A DNA stretch of 48,367 nucleotides, taken from positions 1 through 48,367 of the forward strand of contig JAJEGO010000045.1 of NCBI GenBank assembly GCA_022819805.1, given 5' to 3'. The first letter of the stretch is position 1, and each line of letters starts with the position of its first letter. Origin of the DNA: Candidatus Dadabacteria bacterium (lineage in GTDB: Bacteria; Desulfobacterota_D; UBA1144; Nemesobacterales; Nemesobacteraceae). Position numbers and translations under genes: made by a program. Below, piece after piece: positions 32,699 to 41,361 of the stretch. The notes under the pieces are model-generated. The model did no database searches, was not told where the DNA came from, and was given only the letters and a program-made list of their open reading frames with translations.

Positions 32699-33349
32699 AT
32701 GGCCAACGTAATAGAAAAGGAAGGAAAAACCATTTCCGAAGCCGTAGTAAACGCCTGTGAAGAGCTCGGAGTCTCAAAAGACGAAGTAGAAATCGAAGTT
32801 ATCAGGGAAGACTCCAAAGGGGTTCTGGGAATAGGAAGCAAAAACGCCATAGTCAGGGTGGAGATAAAAACGGGCGGACTGAGCGAAAAGGCGTTTCGGG
32901 CGAAAAAAACTCTTGAAGCCGTTCTGGGCTTTTTGTTTTCAACTCCGCAGAGCGTAAAAGCCGAGGAGACCGAGAACAGGATAATACTTGAAGTATGGCC
33001 CGTTAAGGACAAGAAATTCCTCATAGGGAAAAACGGGGAAGTGATAAAGTCCCTCGAGTACATAGTCGGGAAAATAGCTTCGAAAAACAGCAATGAAGGG
33101 AAAAACAAGCGGGTAGCCATAAACATCGGTGGACACGATGGCAAGAAAAAAGAAACGGACGTGCCGAAAAAAGTCGCAGAGACGGTACAGAAGGTAAAAC
33201 AGAGCGGAAACTCCCACTCGATCGAACGGCTCTCGTCCTATGAGAGGAAAATGGCCTACATAGAACTAAAGAAGCAGGAAGACATAACATACGAAACTGT
33301 TCCCAGCAAAGGCAATTCGAAAAAAATCGTCGTTAGCCCTCAGGCCTGA
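32699..33349 (+). CDS. jag: Jag/SpoIIIJ-associated RNA-binding protein
   Basis: A 216-residue protein. The track ORF begins at 32483 inside yidC; the real start is ATG 32699 with GGAGG 6 nt upstream. Domains: Jag_N (residues 1-60, KTISEAVVNACEELGVSKDEVEIEVIREDSKGVLGIGSKNAIVRVEI), a KH domain (about 80-145) with the loop IGKNGEVIKSLEYIVGKIASK, and a C-terminal R3H-like end (SSYERKMAYIELKKQEDITYETVPSKGNSKKIVVSP). The R3H histidine appears to be a tyrosine (RKMAY). Known family role is in RNA binding linked to the cell envelope. It follows yidC, as usual. Confidence 0.93.
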   Translation: MANVIEKEGKTISEAVVNACEELGVSKDEVEIEVIREDSKGVLGIGSKNAIVRVEIKTGGLSEKAFRAKKTLEAVLGFLFSTPQSVKAEETENRIILEVWPVKDKKFLIGKNGEVIKSLEYIVGKIASKNSNEGKNKRVAINIGGHDGKKKETDVPKKVAETVQKVKQSGNSHSIERLSSYERKMAYIELKKQEDITYETVPSKGNSKKIVVSPQA

Positions 33350-33351
33350 GT

Positions 33352-33816
33352 TCAAGAGTCCCGAAGCGTCCTGAAAAAATCCTCGAGAATGCGTGCGCAC
33401 CGCTCACCGCAGACTCCACCCAGGAATTCCACGCGGTGATTTAGTTCCTCTCCCACGCCAATTCCGAAGTTGCTTACGAGCGCCCCACCCTTGGGATCGG
33501 GAGCGCCGAACACCACTCTGTCTATTCTTGCGTTGACTATGGCTCCCATGCACATGGCGCATGGCTCAAGGGTGACGTAAATAGAAGTGCCGGAAAGTCT
33601 CCAGTTTCCGATAACTCCGCACGCGCGGCGTATAGCGAGAATTTCGGCGTGGGCGGTAGCGTCCGAGGCTGATTCCCTCAGGTTATGGGCGGCCGAAATC
33701 ACGGTTCCGCCCCCATCAACTATGACCGCCCCGACCGGAACCTCACCTTCCGAAGCGGCCCGCTCGGCCTCCTTGATAGCCAAGGCCATAATGCTTTCAT
33801 CGGACTGCTCTGCCAC
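33352..33816 (-). CDS. tadA: tRNA-specific adenosine deaminase
   Basis: This enzyme deaminates adenosine 34 to inosine in tRNA-Arg. 154 residues. Zinc deaminase motifs: TAHAEILAIR near residue 54 (HAE catalytic core) and LEPCAMCMGAIVNARIDRVVFGA near 82 (PCxxC). N-terminal MALAIKEAERAASEGEVPVGAVIV is typical. The start is GTG 33816, 15 bp after the acyl-CoA ligase stop on the same strand; no Shine-Dalgarno is visible, so translation may be coupled. Its stop is 2 bp from the jag stop (convergent). Confidence 0.95.
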   Translation of the reverse strand: MAEQSDESIMALAIKEAERAASEGEVPVGAVIVDGGGTVISAAHNLRESASDATAHAEILAIRRACGVIGNWRLSGTSIYVTLEPCAMCMGAIVNARIDRVVFGAPDPKGGALVSNFGIGVGEELNHRVEFLGGVCGERCARILEDFFRTLRDS

Positions 33817-33831
33817 GGATAAAAGGAAAAC

Positions 33832-35553
33832 CTACTTTCTGGCGCTGAACTTGAGGCCCGTCTCGTTTCTGTCCCAGGTGTTGTCGGTGATTTCCTTTAT
33901 TTCGGCGACCTTGACCTTCTGGGTCGCGGTTACCGGGAATCCATCCTCGTAAACCTCTATGAACCTGGGCACCATGGCCACTATAACCCTTTCGGCCATC
34001 CACTTGGAGAACTCGATCGGATCGAATTCCTCGCCCGCCTTGAGCGTAACGCAGAGCTTGATCTCGTCATCCGAAACGTTCGGAAGCCTTATACCGACTG
34101 CAATGGCTTCCTGAATCGCGGGATACTGCATCGCCTCGTCCCCGACGGCTACCGGATCCACATTTTCACCTGAAACCCTGATGCGGCTGAACCTTCCGAC
34201 AAAATAGTATCTCCCGTCAATACCTCTGGCGAAGAGATCGTCCGAATTGAAGAAGCCGTCATCGTCAAACGCCTCTCTGGTTCTTCTCTCATCCTTGAAA
34301 TATTCATTCAGGGTCGTATGCGGAACAAGAGGCTTTACGAAAAGAAGCCCCTTGGCCTCGTCGGGAGGAGTAATATCGTCGGTAGAGTCCCAGAAGGGCC
34401 TTACCACGTTATCGATGTCTTCGGGATCTCTGAGCTCAACGTAATATCCCTCCATGGGGAAACCGGATGAACCCGGGCGGTGATCCTCGGGGTCTTTCCA
34501 GAGAACCATGCCCATCTCGGTCGAACCGTATCCGTCTATTACCCTGACTCCGAACCTCTCCTGGAACTCCTTCAGGTTCCTCGGAGCCGGGGAGCCCAGC
34601 ATTATCCTTATGTTGTGCTTCTGGTCCCACTCGCTCTCAGGCGCGGCCCAAAGGTACTCGGCTACCGCTCCCAGCATGTTAACGCATGTTGCGCCGCACC
34701 CGGCCGCCCATTTCCAGAAATTGGAAGCTGAGAACCTCGGGAAAAACACGGCAGTCCCACCGGACGCCATGGCGCTGAAAAGGCACATCACCTGAGCGTT
34801 CGCGTGGCCAAGGGAAAGTATGCTCATGAGCACGTCATCGCTCCTCACTCCCTGCTGCTGCAGATAAGAGCGGACCGTCATGATCACTCCCCCGTGATCC
34901 CTAGCAACCCCCTTTGGCATCCCGGTAGTTCCAGACGTGAACATACACCTCTCCATGTCGGCAGTGGTAACGTCCACCCCGGGATTGGTATCGTCATATT
35001 TGTCGAACTCCGAGAAAGGAAGGGTTTTTATGCCTCCGATTTTTTCGGGAGGGCTGTCAACCGTTACGAAAATTGCCTCAAGATGCTCAAGGCTGTCACC
35101 GATTTCTTCTATAAAAGGAATGCTGCCCTCGTCAATAATAAGGGCTCTCATGTCCGAGTAGTTTATTACGTAGGCCAGCCTCTCGCCTTTTTCGTCCTTG
35201 TTTACCGGAACCTGCACCCCGCCGCACTTGTGTATCGCGATAATCGATATCACGTGCTCGGAGCAGTTGAGCATGTACATGCCGACCTTGTCCCCTTTAT
35301 TTATTCCGAACCCTTGGGCAAGACCGTTTGCCACCCTGTTGGCCCACGCATTGGTTTCCGCGTAAGTGTAGCTCTCGACAATGTTTCCGTCCCGGTCTCC
35401 GACCTTGAACATCGCCTTTTCCGGAAACGCTTCGGCACCTTTTTCAAGATTTGTAGTTATAGGTTCCCACTGCGAAGTATCCTCAAATCTGCCGAAAGGA
35501 AGCTCTCCACTTCCCAGATACGTAGCTTCGCGCGGTTTGAATAATAATTGCAT
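33832..35553 (-). CDS. AMP-dependent acyl-CoA synthetase/ligase (paralog 1)
   Basis: A 573-residue ANL-superfamily ligase (acyl-CoA synthetase, crotonobetaine/carnitine-CoA ligase-like). The P-loop motif is CMFTSGTTGMPKGVARD near residue 200; the A5 motif VIDGYGSTEMG near 335; the DGRYYFVGRFSRIRVSGENVDP segment near 465 replaces the usual YRTGD-G hinge; the C-terminal catalytic lysine lies in TATQKVKVAEIKEI. GGAGG lies 9 nt before the ATG. It has a near-consensus promoter. It is clearly paralogous to the ligase beyond the antiporter gene. The acid substrate is unknown. Confidence 0.9.
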   Translation of the reverse strand: MQLLFKPREATYLGSGELPFGRFEDTSQWEPITTNLEKGAEAFPEKAMFKVGDRDGNIVESYTYAETNAWANRVANGLAQGFGINKGDKVGMYMLNCSEHVISIIAIHKCGGVQVPVNKDEKGERLAYVINYSDMRALIIDEGSIPFIEEIGDSLEHLEAIFVTVDSPPEKIGGIKTLPFSEFDKYDDTNPGVDVTTADMERCMFTSGTTGMPKGVARDHGGVIMTVRSYLQQQGVRSDDVLMSILSLGHANAQVMCLFSAMASGGTAVFFPRFSASNFWKWAAGCGATCVNMLGAVAEYLWAAPESEWDQKHNIRIMLGSPAPRNLKEFQERFGVRVIDGYGSTEMGMVLWKDPEDHRPGSSGFPMEGYYVELRDPEDIDNVVRPFWDSTDDITPPDEAKGLLFVKPLVPHTTLNEYFKDERRTREAFDDDGFFNSDDLFARGIDGRYYFVGRFSRIRVSGENVDPVAVGDEAMQYPAIQEAIAVGIRLPNVSDDEIKLCVTLKAGEEFDPIEFSKWMAERVIVAMVPRFIEVYEDGFPVTATQKVKVAEIKEITDNTWDRNETGLKFSARK

Positions 35554-35611
35554 TTACTGTAACCTCCTGAACAGTCTTATAGGATTTGGAAATGAAAAAA
35601 ACACCCGGACT

Positions 35612-35640
35612 ATTATAGGTTAATCGGTGTCTCATTGCAA
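35612..35640 (-). promoter_or_regulatory. Strong promoter of acyl-CoA ligase paralog 1
   Basis: On the minus strand, TTGCAA (35635-35640), 17 bp and a perfect TATAAT (35612-35617) predict a start near 35605, about 50 nt before the ATG. Confidence 0.65.
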
Positions 35641-35711
35641 ACCCTGTTTTTTCCGGTTCCTGAAAAAGCCCTTGGCCTTCCGTATAAGGCCTGAATTCCG
35701 CTTCTGAGCAT

Positions 35712-36677
35712 ATGGAAATCTTTAATCTCCTGATTTTTATCGCAAGTTTGTTTGTTCTCTGGAAAGGGGCCGACTTTCTCGTTAAGGGTGCATCGGGACT
35801 TGCGAAATTCACCGGCATGGGTGCTTTTTTCGCGGGATTCATCGTGGTGGCACTCGGAACCTCCTTGCCCGAATTCGTGGTCTGCCTAGTGGCCGTCATA
35901 GAGGGTTCAAGCAACATAGCGGTCGGAAACATAGTCGGGAGCAATATCGCCAACATCGGGCTTATTTTCGGCCTGACAGCCCTTATAAGTCCCGTAGTCA
36001 TAGCCAAAGAGGCATGGGAGGAGCAGAGGCTTCCGCTCATTTTCTTAGTGATTATGACCCTTGCCGCTTATGGTCTTAGCCGCATAGGATTCTCCATCGG
36101 AAGAGGCGAAGGTATGCTGCTGTTTTTGCTGCTCATCGTCTTTTTGTCCGTCCCCTACAAAAAATCAATGGAAGAAAAAGACGAGAGTTCTTCTGTGCCA
36201 CAAGGCGAGGGCGGATGGAAACTTCTTTTTTATGTGGTCTTGGGTTCCGTGCTTCTGGCGGGAAGCGCGCATTTTCTTGTTAACAGCGCAATAAAGATAG
36301 CCACGCAGCTTGGAGTAAGCGAACTGTTCATAGGGCTAACGGCTGTTGCCATCGGGACTTCACTCCCGGAACTCGGCACTTCTCTCGTGGCGGCATGGAG
36401 AAAGGAACAAAACATAGTCGTCGGCAATATAATAGGCAGCAATTTCTTTAACCTCGGGTTTCTGGGCCTCGTGGCGGTTATCCGGCCCGTAAATGTAAAC
36501 CGGGACATGTTCGGAAACACATCCGAATTCACGTTCCTCCTCCTGCTTGCCGTTATTTTCGCGTTATTAATCGGAAAAACTTGGATTGCTCAAAACAGGA
36601 TCGGAAAGAAGAAAGGCGCTCTTCTGCTTATCGTTTACGCGGCGTTTCTGTACTTTATCTCGGGCTCACTTTCTTGA
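35712..36677 (+). CDS. Calcium/sodium antiporter (CaCA family, YrbG-like)
   Basis: A 321-residue inner-membrane cation exchanger. Two internally repeated alpha-repeats are visible: GTSLPEFVVCLVAVIEGSSNIAVGNIVGSNIANIG near residue 53 and GTSLPELGTSLVAAWRKEQNIVVGNIIGSNFFNLG near 216, the ion-binding signature of the family, with about ten hydrophobic segments. It exchanges Ca2+ for Na+ in known members. It lies between the two acyl-CoA ligase paralogs; its 3' end overlaps the second ligase's end by 12 bp, tail to tail. Confidence 0.93.
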   Translation: MEIFNLLIFIASLFVLWKGADFLVKGASGLAKFTGMGAFFAGFIVVALGTSLPEFVVCLVAVIEGSSNIAVGNIVGSNIANIGLIFGLTALISPVVIAKEAWEEQRLPLIFLVIMTLAAYGLSRIGFSIGRGEGMLLFLLLIVFLSVPYKKSMEEKDESSSVPQGEGGWKLLFYVVLGSVLLAGSAHFLVNSAIKIATQLGVSELFIGLTAVAIGTSLPELGTSLVAAWRKEQNIVVGNIIGSNFFNLGFLGLVAVIRPVNVNRDMFGNTSEFTFLLLLAVIFALLIGKTWIAQNRIGKKKGALLLIVYAAFLYFISGSLS

Positions 36678-38384
36678 CCTGAGCTTGAGCCCGCTTTCGT
36701 GCCTGTCCCAAGTGGAATCGGATATGTTCTTAAGCTCTGAAACCGCGATCTTCTGAGTAGAGGTAAGCGGGAACTCCTCGTAGATTTCGATGAACCTTGG
36801 AACCATGGCCACCATCACCTTCTCGGCCATCCATTCGCAGAACTCCACGGGATCAAAATCCGCCCCTTCCTTGAGTATCAGGTTAAGCTTGATCTCATCA
36901 TCCGATATGTCGGGCAGTCTCAGTCCTACGGCCACGGCTTCCCGCACGGAGGGATGTTCCTCCGAGACATCGGCCACGGCTACCGGGTCCACGTTCTCTC
37001 CCGACACGCGTATCCTGCTGTAGCGGCCCATGAAGTAGTATCTCCCGTCGGTCCCAACGGCAAACAGGTCATCCGAATTGAAAAAGCCCTGGTCGTCGAA
37101 GGCGTTTTTTGTTCTCCTCTCATCCTTGAAATATTCATCGAGGGTCGTGTGCGGAACCAGAGGCTTTATGAAAAGAAGCCCCTTTTCCTCCTCTGCGGGA
37201 GCAGGATTCTTATCCACATCCCAGGGTCTGTCTATGATCTCGTCTGTATTCAGAGGATCCCTTATTTCAAGATGGTATCCCTCGACGGGAAATCCGCAGG
37301 AACCGGGTTTCTCGTCCTCAGGATCTTTCCAGAGCGGCATTCCCATCTCAGTGGATCCGTAGCCTTCCACTATCTTCGTGTTAAACCTTTCCTCAAACTC
37401 GCGAAGCTTTTTCGGCGCGGGCCCTGAAAGCATCATCCTTATCCCATGCTTTGAATCCCACTCCGACAGCGGAGAAGCCCATATGTACTCGGGCACCGCC
37501 CCCAGCATGTTAGCCCCGGTCGCGCCGCAGCCAGCCGCCCACTTCCAGAAATTGGAAGCCGAAAACCTAGGGAAGAAAACGGCAGATCCACCAACGGCTA
37601 CCGAAACGAAAAGGCACATAACCTGGGCGTTTGCGTGTCCCAGGGAAAGAACCGTCATCAAAACATCCTCGCTTCTCAGTCCCTGCTGCTGTATGAAGGA
37701 GCGGACAGTCATTATGACTCCTCCGTGGTCGCGGATAACCCCCTTGGGCATCCCCGTGGTGCCGGAGGTGAACATGCATCTTTCCTTGTCGGCGATTGTC
37801 ACGTCAACTCCGGGGTTCTCCGATGAATACTGATCAAAAGTGGAGAAAGGAAGTGCTTTTATGCCCCCTATGTCCGCCGGAGCATCTTCTGAGACGAGGA
37901 AAACCGCCTCAAGGTTCTCAAGTTTGTCCGCTATTTCGCTTATGTAAGGAAGGCTCTGGTTATCAACCGCGAGCACCCGCATCTCCGAGTAGTTTATTAC
38001 GTAAGCCAGCCTATCGCCTTTTTCATCCTTGTTTATCGGGACCTGGACGGCACCTGACTTGTGCGCTGCAATGATCGATATGACGTATTCGGAGCAGTTG
38101 AGCATGTACATGCCGACCTTGTCCCCCTTTTTTATGCCGAATTCCTCGACGAGGCCGTTTGCAACCCTGTTTGCCCAGGCGTTGGTTTCCCCGTAGCTGT
38201 AGCTTTCAGCTACGTTACCGTCTGAATCCCCAAGGCTGAACATCGTTTTTTCGGGATATGATTCCGCACCCGCCTCAAGGTATCTGGTTATCGGAAGCCA
38301 CTTGTCGGTATCGTCTAAGGGACCGTTTGGGAGAGTCCCCTTTCCTATGTATTTTTCATCTCTAGGACGCAAAGGCAGTTTCAT
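36666..38384 (-). CDS. AMP-dependent acyl-CoA synthetase/ligase (paralog 2)
   Basis: A 572-residue ligase highly similar along its length to paralog 1 (MKLPLRPRDEKYIGKGTLP aligns with MQLLFKPREATYLGSGELP). Motifs: CMFTSGTTGMPKGVIRD, VEGYGSTEMG, and RYYFMGRYSRIRVSGENVDPVAVA; the C-terminal lysine motif is TSTQKIAVSELKNI. I moved the start from 38399 to ATG 38384, which matches the paralog N-terminus and has GAGG 6 nt upstream. A TAGAAT lies upstream, but no firm -35. Substrate unknown. The duplication suggests two related acids or differential control. Confidence 0.9.
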   Translation of the reverse strand: MKLPLRPRDEKYIGKGTLPNGPLDDTDKWLPITRYLEAGAESYPEKTMFSLGDSDGNVAESYSYGETNAWANRVANGLVEEFGIKKGDKVGMYMLNCSEYVISIIAAHKSGAVQVPINKDEKGDRLAYVINYSEMRVLAVDNQSLPYISEIADKLENLEAVFLVSEDAPADIGGIKALPFSTFDQYSSENPGVDVTIADKERCMFTSGTTGMPKGVIRDHGGVIMTVRSFIQQQGLRSEDVLMTVLSLGHANAQVMCLFVSVAVGGSAVFFPRFSASNFWKWAAGCGATGANMLGAVPEYIWASPLSEWDSKHGIRMMLSGPAPKKLREFEERFNTKIVEGYGSTEMGMPLWKDPEDEKPGSCGFPVEGYHLEIRDPLNTDEIIDRPWDVDKNPAPAEEEKGLLFIKPLVPHTTLDEYFKDERRTKNAFDDQGFFNSDDLFAVGTDGRYYFMGRYSRIRVSGENVDPVAVADVSEEHPSVREAVAVGLRLPDISDDEIKLNLILKEGADFDPVEFCEWMAEKVMVAMVPRFIEIYEEFPLTSTQKIAVSELKNISDSTWDRHESGLKLRSRK

Positions 38385-38641
38385 TTTTTTCCTCACCATC
38401 GTTTATTCTAAGCGTCCTATTTTACCTGAAAAACAGTTGACTGGGGCATGGTGTCCCCATACTGGTGTTCTGCTGGACTGTTGCGGGCCTGCTCCAAGCT
38501 GACAAAAAACTTCTCCTCACATTTTGTGCAATTTGAAAGTGCTGATTTCAGATTGTACAAAAGGCCCTAGTGCCACACACTAACTCCTCAATTAAAATAG
38601 CCTGGGCCGGCCAGCATGACCGGGTTCAGGAAAAAGGCTTG

Positions 38642-40417
38642 TCATGTTTTCTTTTCAGTACGGAGACTGGTTTTTTTGTCTTCCTTGAACAGTTCCTTTA
38701 GTTCCTGCGTAGGATCAAACACTTCTTCAGGAAACCCGGTTTTATCGTGGTAAACAGCCATTTGACTATCCAGAGCTTGGGCATCATGCTCCTGAAACGC
38801 CTGAATTATCCCCGCAGCATCGGCTGGTGGTAACCCCAGATGCTCAAGCAACTGGGTTGAAAGAGCAAGGCTTGAAAGCAGAGTTTCGCGAATCACGGAG
38901 GTCACTCCCAATTCTCGGAGCTTTATTTCGTGAAAACGATTCCTAGCACGCGCCATAATTTTAAGGTTTGGAAAGGCATTAGATACCTGGCTGACTATTT
39001 TCAGAGACGATTCGACATCGTCGATGGCCACGACGATCGCGGGAGCCCGGTCAATATGAGCGGACAACAGAACCCGCAGGCTTGATGCGTTGCCATAGTA
39101 TGTTTCACTTGCAAACTGACGAACGAAGTCAACCCTCTTGGGATCGAGTTCAATCACCGTGAACGGAATTTCAAGTATGGTCAGTATTCGGGCTACGGTC
39201 TGTCCGAACGGACCAAAACCTACGATGATAACGGAGTTTTGCGATCCATGGGTTTCCTCTACCGGCGCGGGCGCACTGTCTTTGTCGGCACCGAACCGGG
39301 AACCGAGCGCAACGAGAAAAGGTGTTGCAGCCATCGACAACGTTACCACCAAAACGGCAATATCGACGACGAATTGATCTACTAGCTGCGCCGAAACGCC
39401 CACGGTAAACAGAATAAATGCAAACTCCCCGCCTTGGGAAAGCACAAGCCCCGTCCGTACCGCTTCATCGTGCTCAAGACCCTGCAGTCTGGCAAGCGGG
39501 TATATAATGAGCGACTTTACGACCATGAGAACCGCGGTCAGCCCGACTATCAAAAGCGGTTTGCTGATCAGCAAGCCCAGGTTGGCCGACATGCCGACCG
39601 CAATGAAGAAAAGACCCACAAGCAGCCCCTTAAAGGGCATCACGTCCGCTTCAAGCTGGTGGCGATACTCAGAATCGGCAACCATCACACCCGCTATGAA
39701 AGCCCCAAGCCCCATTGAAAAACCAATGCTGTGCATCGCCAAGGCGGCACCTGTCACGAACGTAAGCGCAGCGGCCGTGAAAAGTTCATGAATTCCCGTG
39801 GAGGCAACAAAACGCAGGGCGGGGCGAAGCGTAAACCGAGCAACCACGAATCCAGCCACAACAGCGACAAGAAGCAGTAAATTCAACGACACCGAGTCCC
39901 CGGGCTCAGAAGACAAGATGCCTATCAAGGCTATTGCCGGAATAACGGCGACATCCTGCATGAGCAGCGTGCCGAAAGCCGCACGTCCATGGGGCCTGTT
40001 GAACTCCCTGTGCTCCCCGAGCCACTGCACGACAAATGCCGTGCTTGAAAGAGCAAGCGAAAATCCGATCAACATTGACGCGGGCGAACTCATCCCCAGC
40101 AACATCAAGCAAAGCACCGCAATGACGACCGAAGTGATGAGTATCTGGGTTATGCCAAGCCCGAAGAGGAATCTTCGCATGGTCCAGAGACGATGCGGAC
40201 GAAGTTCAAGCCCGATGAGAAACAGCAACAAAACGATTCCGAATTCAGCAAAGTGCAGAACCTCTGTTGCATTGCCTACAAGCCCGAACACGCTCGGACC
40301 GATCAGCAACCCAACCAGCAGGTAACCAATCACGCTGCTCAATCCGAACTTACGGCAAACGGGGACAACGACAATCGTCGCCAGCAGAAAAATGAAAGCT
40401 TCAACCAGAAGACCCAT
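38642..40417 (-). CDS. Kef-type K+/H+ antiporter (CPA2 family)
   Basis: A 591-residue cation/proton antiporter. Residues about 1-385 are the membrane exchanger domain (VIGYLLVGLLIGPSVFG, LLFLIGLELRPHRLWTM, TAFVVQWLGEHREFNRPHG, LSQGGEFAFILFTVGVSA). Residues about 395-520 are a TrkA-N/RCK domain with the nucleotide-binding motif VIIVGFGPFGQTVARIL near 397. Known Kef systems release K+ under glutathione adducts, but no KefF/KefG partner is here. AAGGAGG lies 4-5 nt before the ATG. Codons (ATT/ATC for Ile, CGT for Arg) differ from neighbours, and long intergenic gaps flank it, suggesting acquisition. Confidence 0.92.
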   Translation of the reverse strand: MGLLVEAFIFLLATIVVVPVCRKFGLSSVIGYLLVGLLIGPSVFGLVGNATEVLHFAEFGIVLLLFLIGLELRPHRLWTMRRFLFGLGITQILITSVVIAVLCLMLLGMSSPASMLIGFSLALSSTAFVVQWLGEHREFNRPHGRAAFGTLLMQDVAVIPAIALIGILSSEPGDSVSLNLLLLVAVVAGFVVARFTLRPALRFVASTGIHELFTAAALTFVTGAALAMHSIGFSMGLGAFIAGVMVADSEYRHQLEADVMPFKGLLVGLFFIAVGMSANLGLLISKPLLIVGLTAVLMVVKSLIIYPLARLQGLEHDEAVRTGLVLSQGGEFAFILFTVGVSAQLVDQFVVDIAVLVVTLSMAATPFLVALGSRFGADKDSAPAPVEETHGSQNSVIIVGFGPFGQTVARILTILEIPFTVIELDPKRVDFVRQFASETYYGNASSLRVLLSAHIDRAPAIVVAIDDVESSLKIVSQVSNAFPNLKIMARARNRFHEIKLRELGVTSVIRETLLSSLALSTQLLEHLGLPPADAAGIIQAFQEHDAQALDSQMAVYHDKTGFPEEVFDPTQELKELFKEDKKTSLRTEKKT

Positions 40418-40773
40418 CTGACCTCCTTCGAAACAGATTCGAATTCTTCTCCCTCAAAACCTCTCTTTGTTTAACTAACTCAGACATTGCTTAACAGACG
40501 TAACTCCTTCGGGACCTTGGGCTCACACTAAAATGTGGGCAAGTAAAAACAGACCGTAAAACCGCTCTTTCGGTTAAGAACCGCATTGCGGGAAAAACTG
40601 GTTAAAGCGCGGTCCTGTGCTCTAAATATGTTAATAAGTCAAAAGGGTTTCTCAAACAGGAAAAAAGAAACAATTGCCCTTCAGCAGGTCACAAAACGGG
40701 ATGAAAGATTCAGAATTTGCTGATTTTCCAAGATACCGAGTTATAGGGAGAAAACGGGAAAGCCTTATCGGCT
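40418..40773. other. Intergenic stretch without a gene
   Basis: About 356 bp with no plausible CDS, RNA gene or strong promoter seen. It contains a 7-bp hairpin GCTCACA/TGTGGGC (40521-40540) and a 5-bp hairpin CGGTT/AACCG (40571-40583), neither followed by a U-run. It ends in the hairpin overlapping the trpG stop. Confidence 0.5.
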
Positions 40774-40775
40774 TT
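40759..40775 (-). terminator. Possible terminator hairpin at the trpG stop
   Basis: The inverted repeat AAAGCC/GGCTTT (5-nt loop) overlaps the trpG stop codon; on the minus strand it is followed by CCCGTTTTC. The 6-bp stem and interrupted T-run make it a weak intrinsic terminator. Confidence 0.4.
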
Positions 40776-41361
40776 ACCCATAGTGGTCGATAAAGTTTCT
40801 GAGAATATCCTTCCCGCACTCTGTAAGGATGGACTCGGGGTGGAACTGAACGCCCTCCACAGGAAGTTCTTTGTGCCTTATCCCCATGATTTCACCTTCC
40901 TCGGTCCGGGCGGAAATCTCGAAGTCGGAGGGAAGGGACGCTTCTTCCACCAAAAGCGAATGGTATCTCGTAGCTTCGAAGGGATTTGGAAGATCCTTAT
41001 AGATGGTTTTTCCGTCGTGGATGATCGGGGAGGTTTTTCCGTGCAAAAGCCTCTCTGCCCGGACTATGTTCGCCCCGTAAGCGTAGCCGACAGCCTGGTG
41101 ACCCAGGCAAACGCCGAGAATGGGTTTTTTACCGACGTACCTTTTTATTATGTCAACCGAAAGCCCCGCCTCCTTAGGCGTGCAGGGCCCCGGAGAGATT
41201 ACAATCATGTCGGGGTCAAGATCATCAACGAAATCAAAATCAAGACAGTCGTTTCTTCTCACCTCTATTTGCTGGCCAAGCTCCCCGAGGTAATGAACCA
41301 AGTTATAGGTAAAGGAATCATAATTATCGATCATTAAAATCTTCTTTTTCCCTTCGGTCAT
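40774..41361 (-). CDS. trpG: Anthranilate synthase glutamine amidotransferase
   Basis: A class-I glutamine amidotransferase (TrpG/PabA), which supplies ammonia to TrpE for anthranilate in tryptophan synthesis. 195 residues. Motifs: MIDNYDSFTYNLVHYLGELG at the N-terminus, ISPGPCTPKEAG near 55, the catalytic cysteine in LGVCLGHQAVGYAYG near 84, and the His-Glu pair in GVQFHPESILT near 170. Its ATG overlaps the trpE stop by one base (TAATG), implying translational coupling. It could also serve PabB in folate synthesis, as in bacteria with a single amphibolic subunit. Confidence 0.94.
   Translation of the reverse strand: MTEGKKKILMIDNYDSFTYNLVHYLGELGQQIEVRRNDCLDFDFVDDLDPDMIVISPGPCTPKEAGLSVDIIKRYVGKKPILGVCLGHQAVGYAYGANIVRAERLLHGKTSPIIHDGKTIYKDLPNPFEATRYHSLLVEEASLPSDFEISARTEEGEIMGIRHKELPVEGVQFHPESILTECGKDILRNFIDHYG

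Noticed and set aside
38400-38641. Remnant of a transposase or mobile element before the Kef gene
   Set aside because: No transposase-like translation or terminal inverted repeats could be found; only a small GGGG/CCCC hairpin is present.
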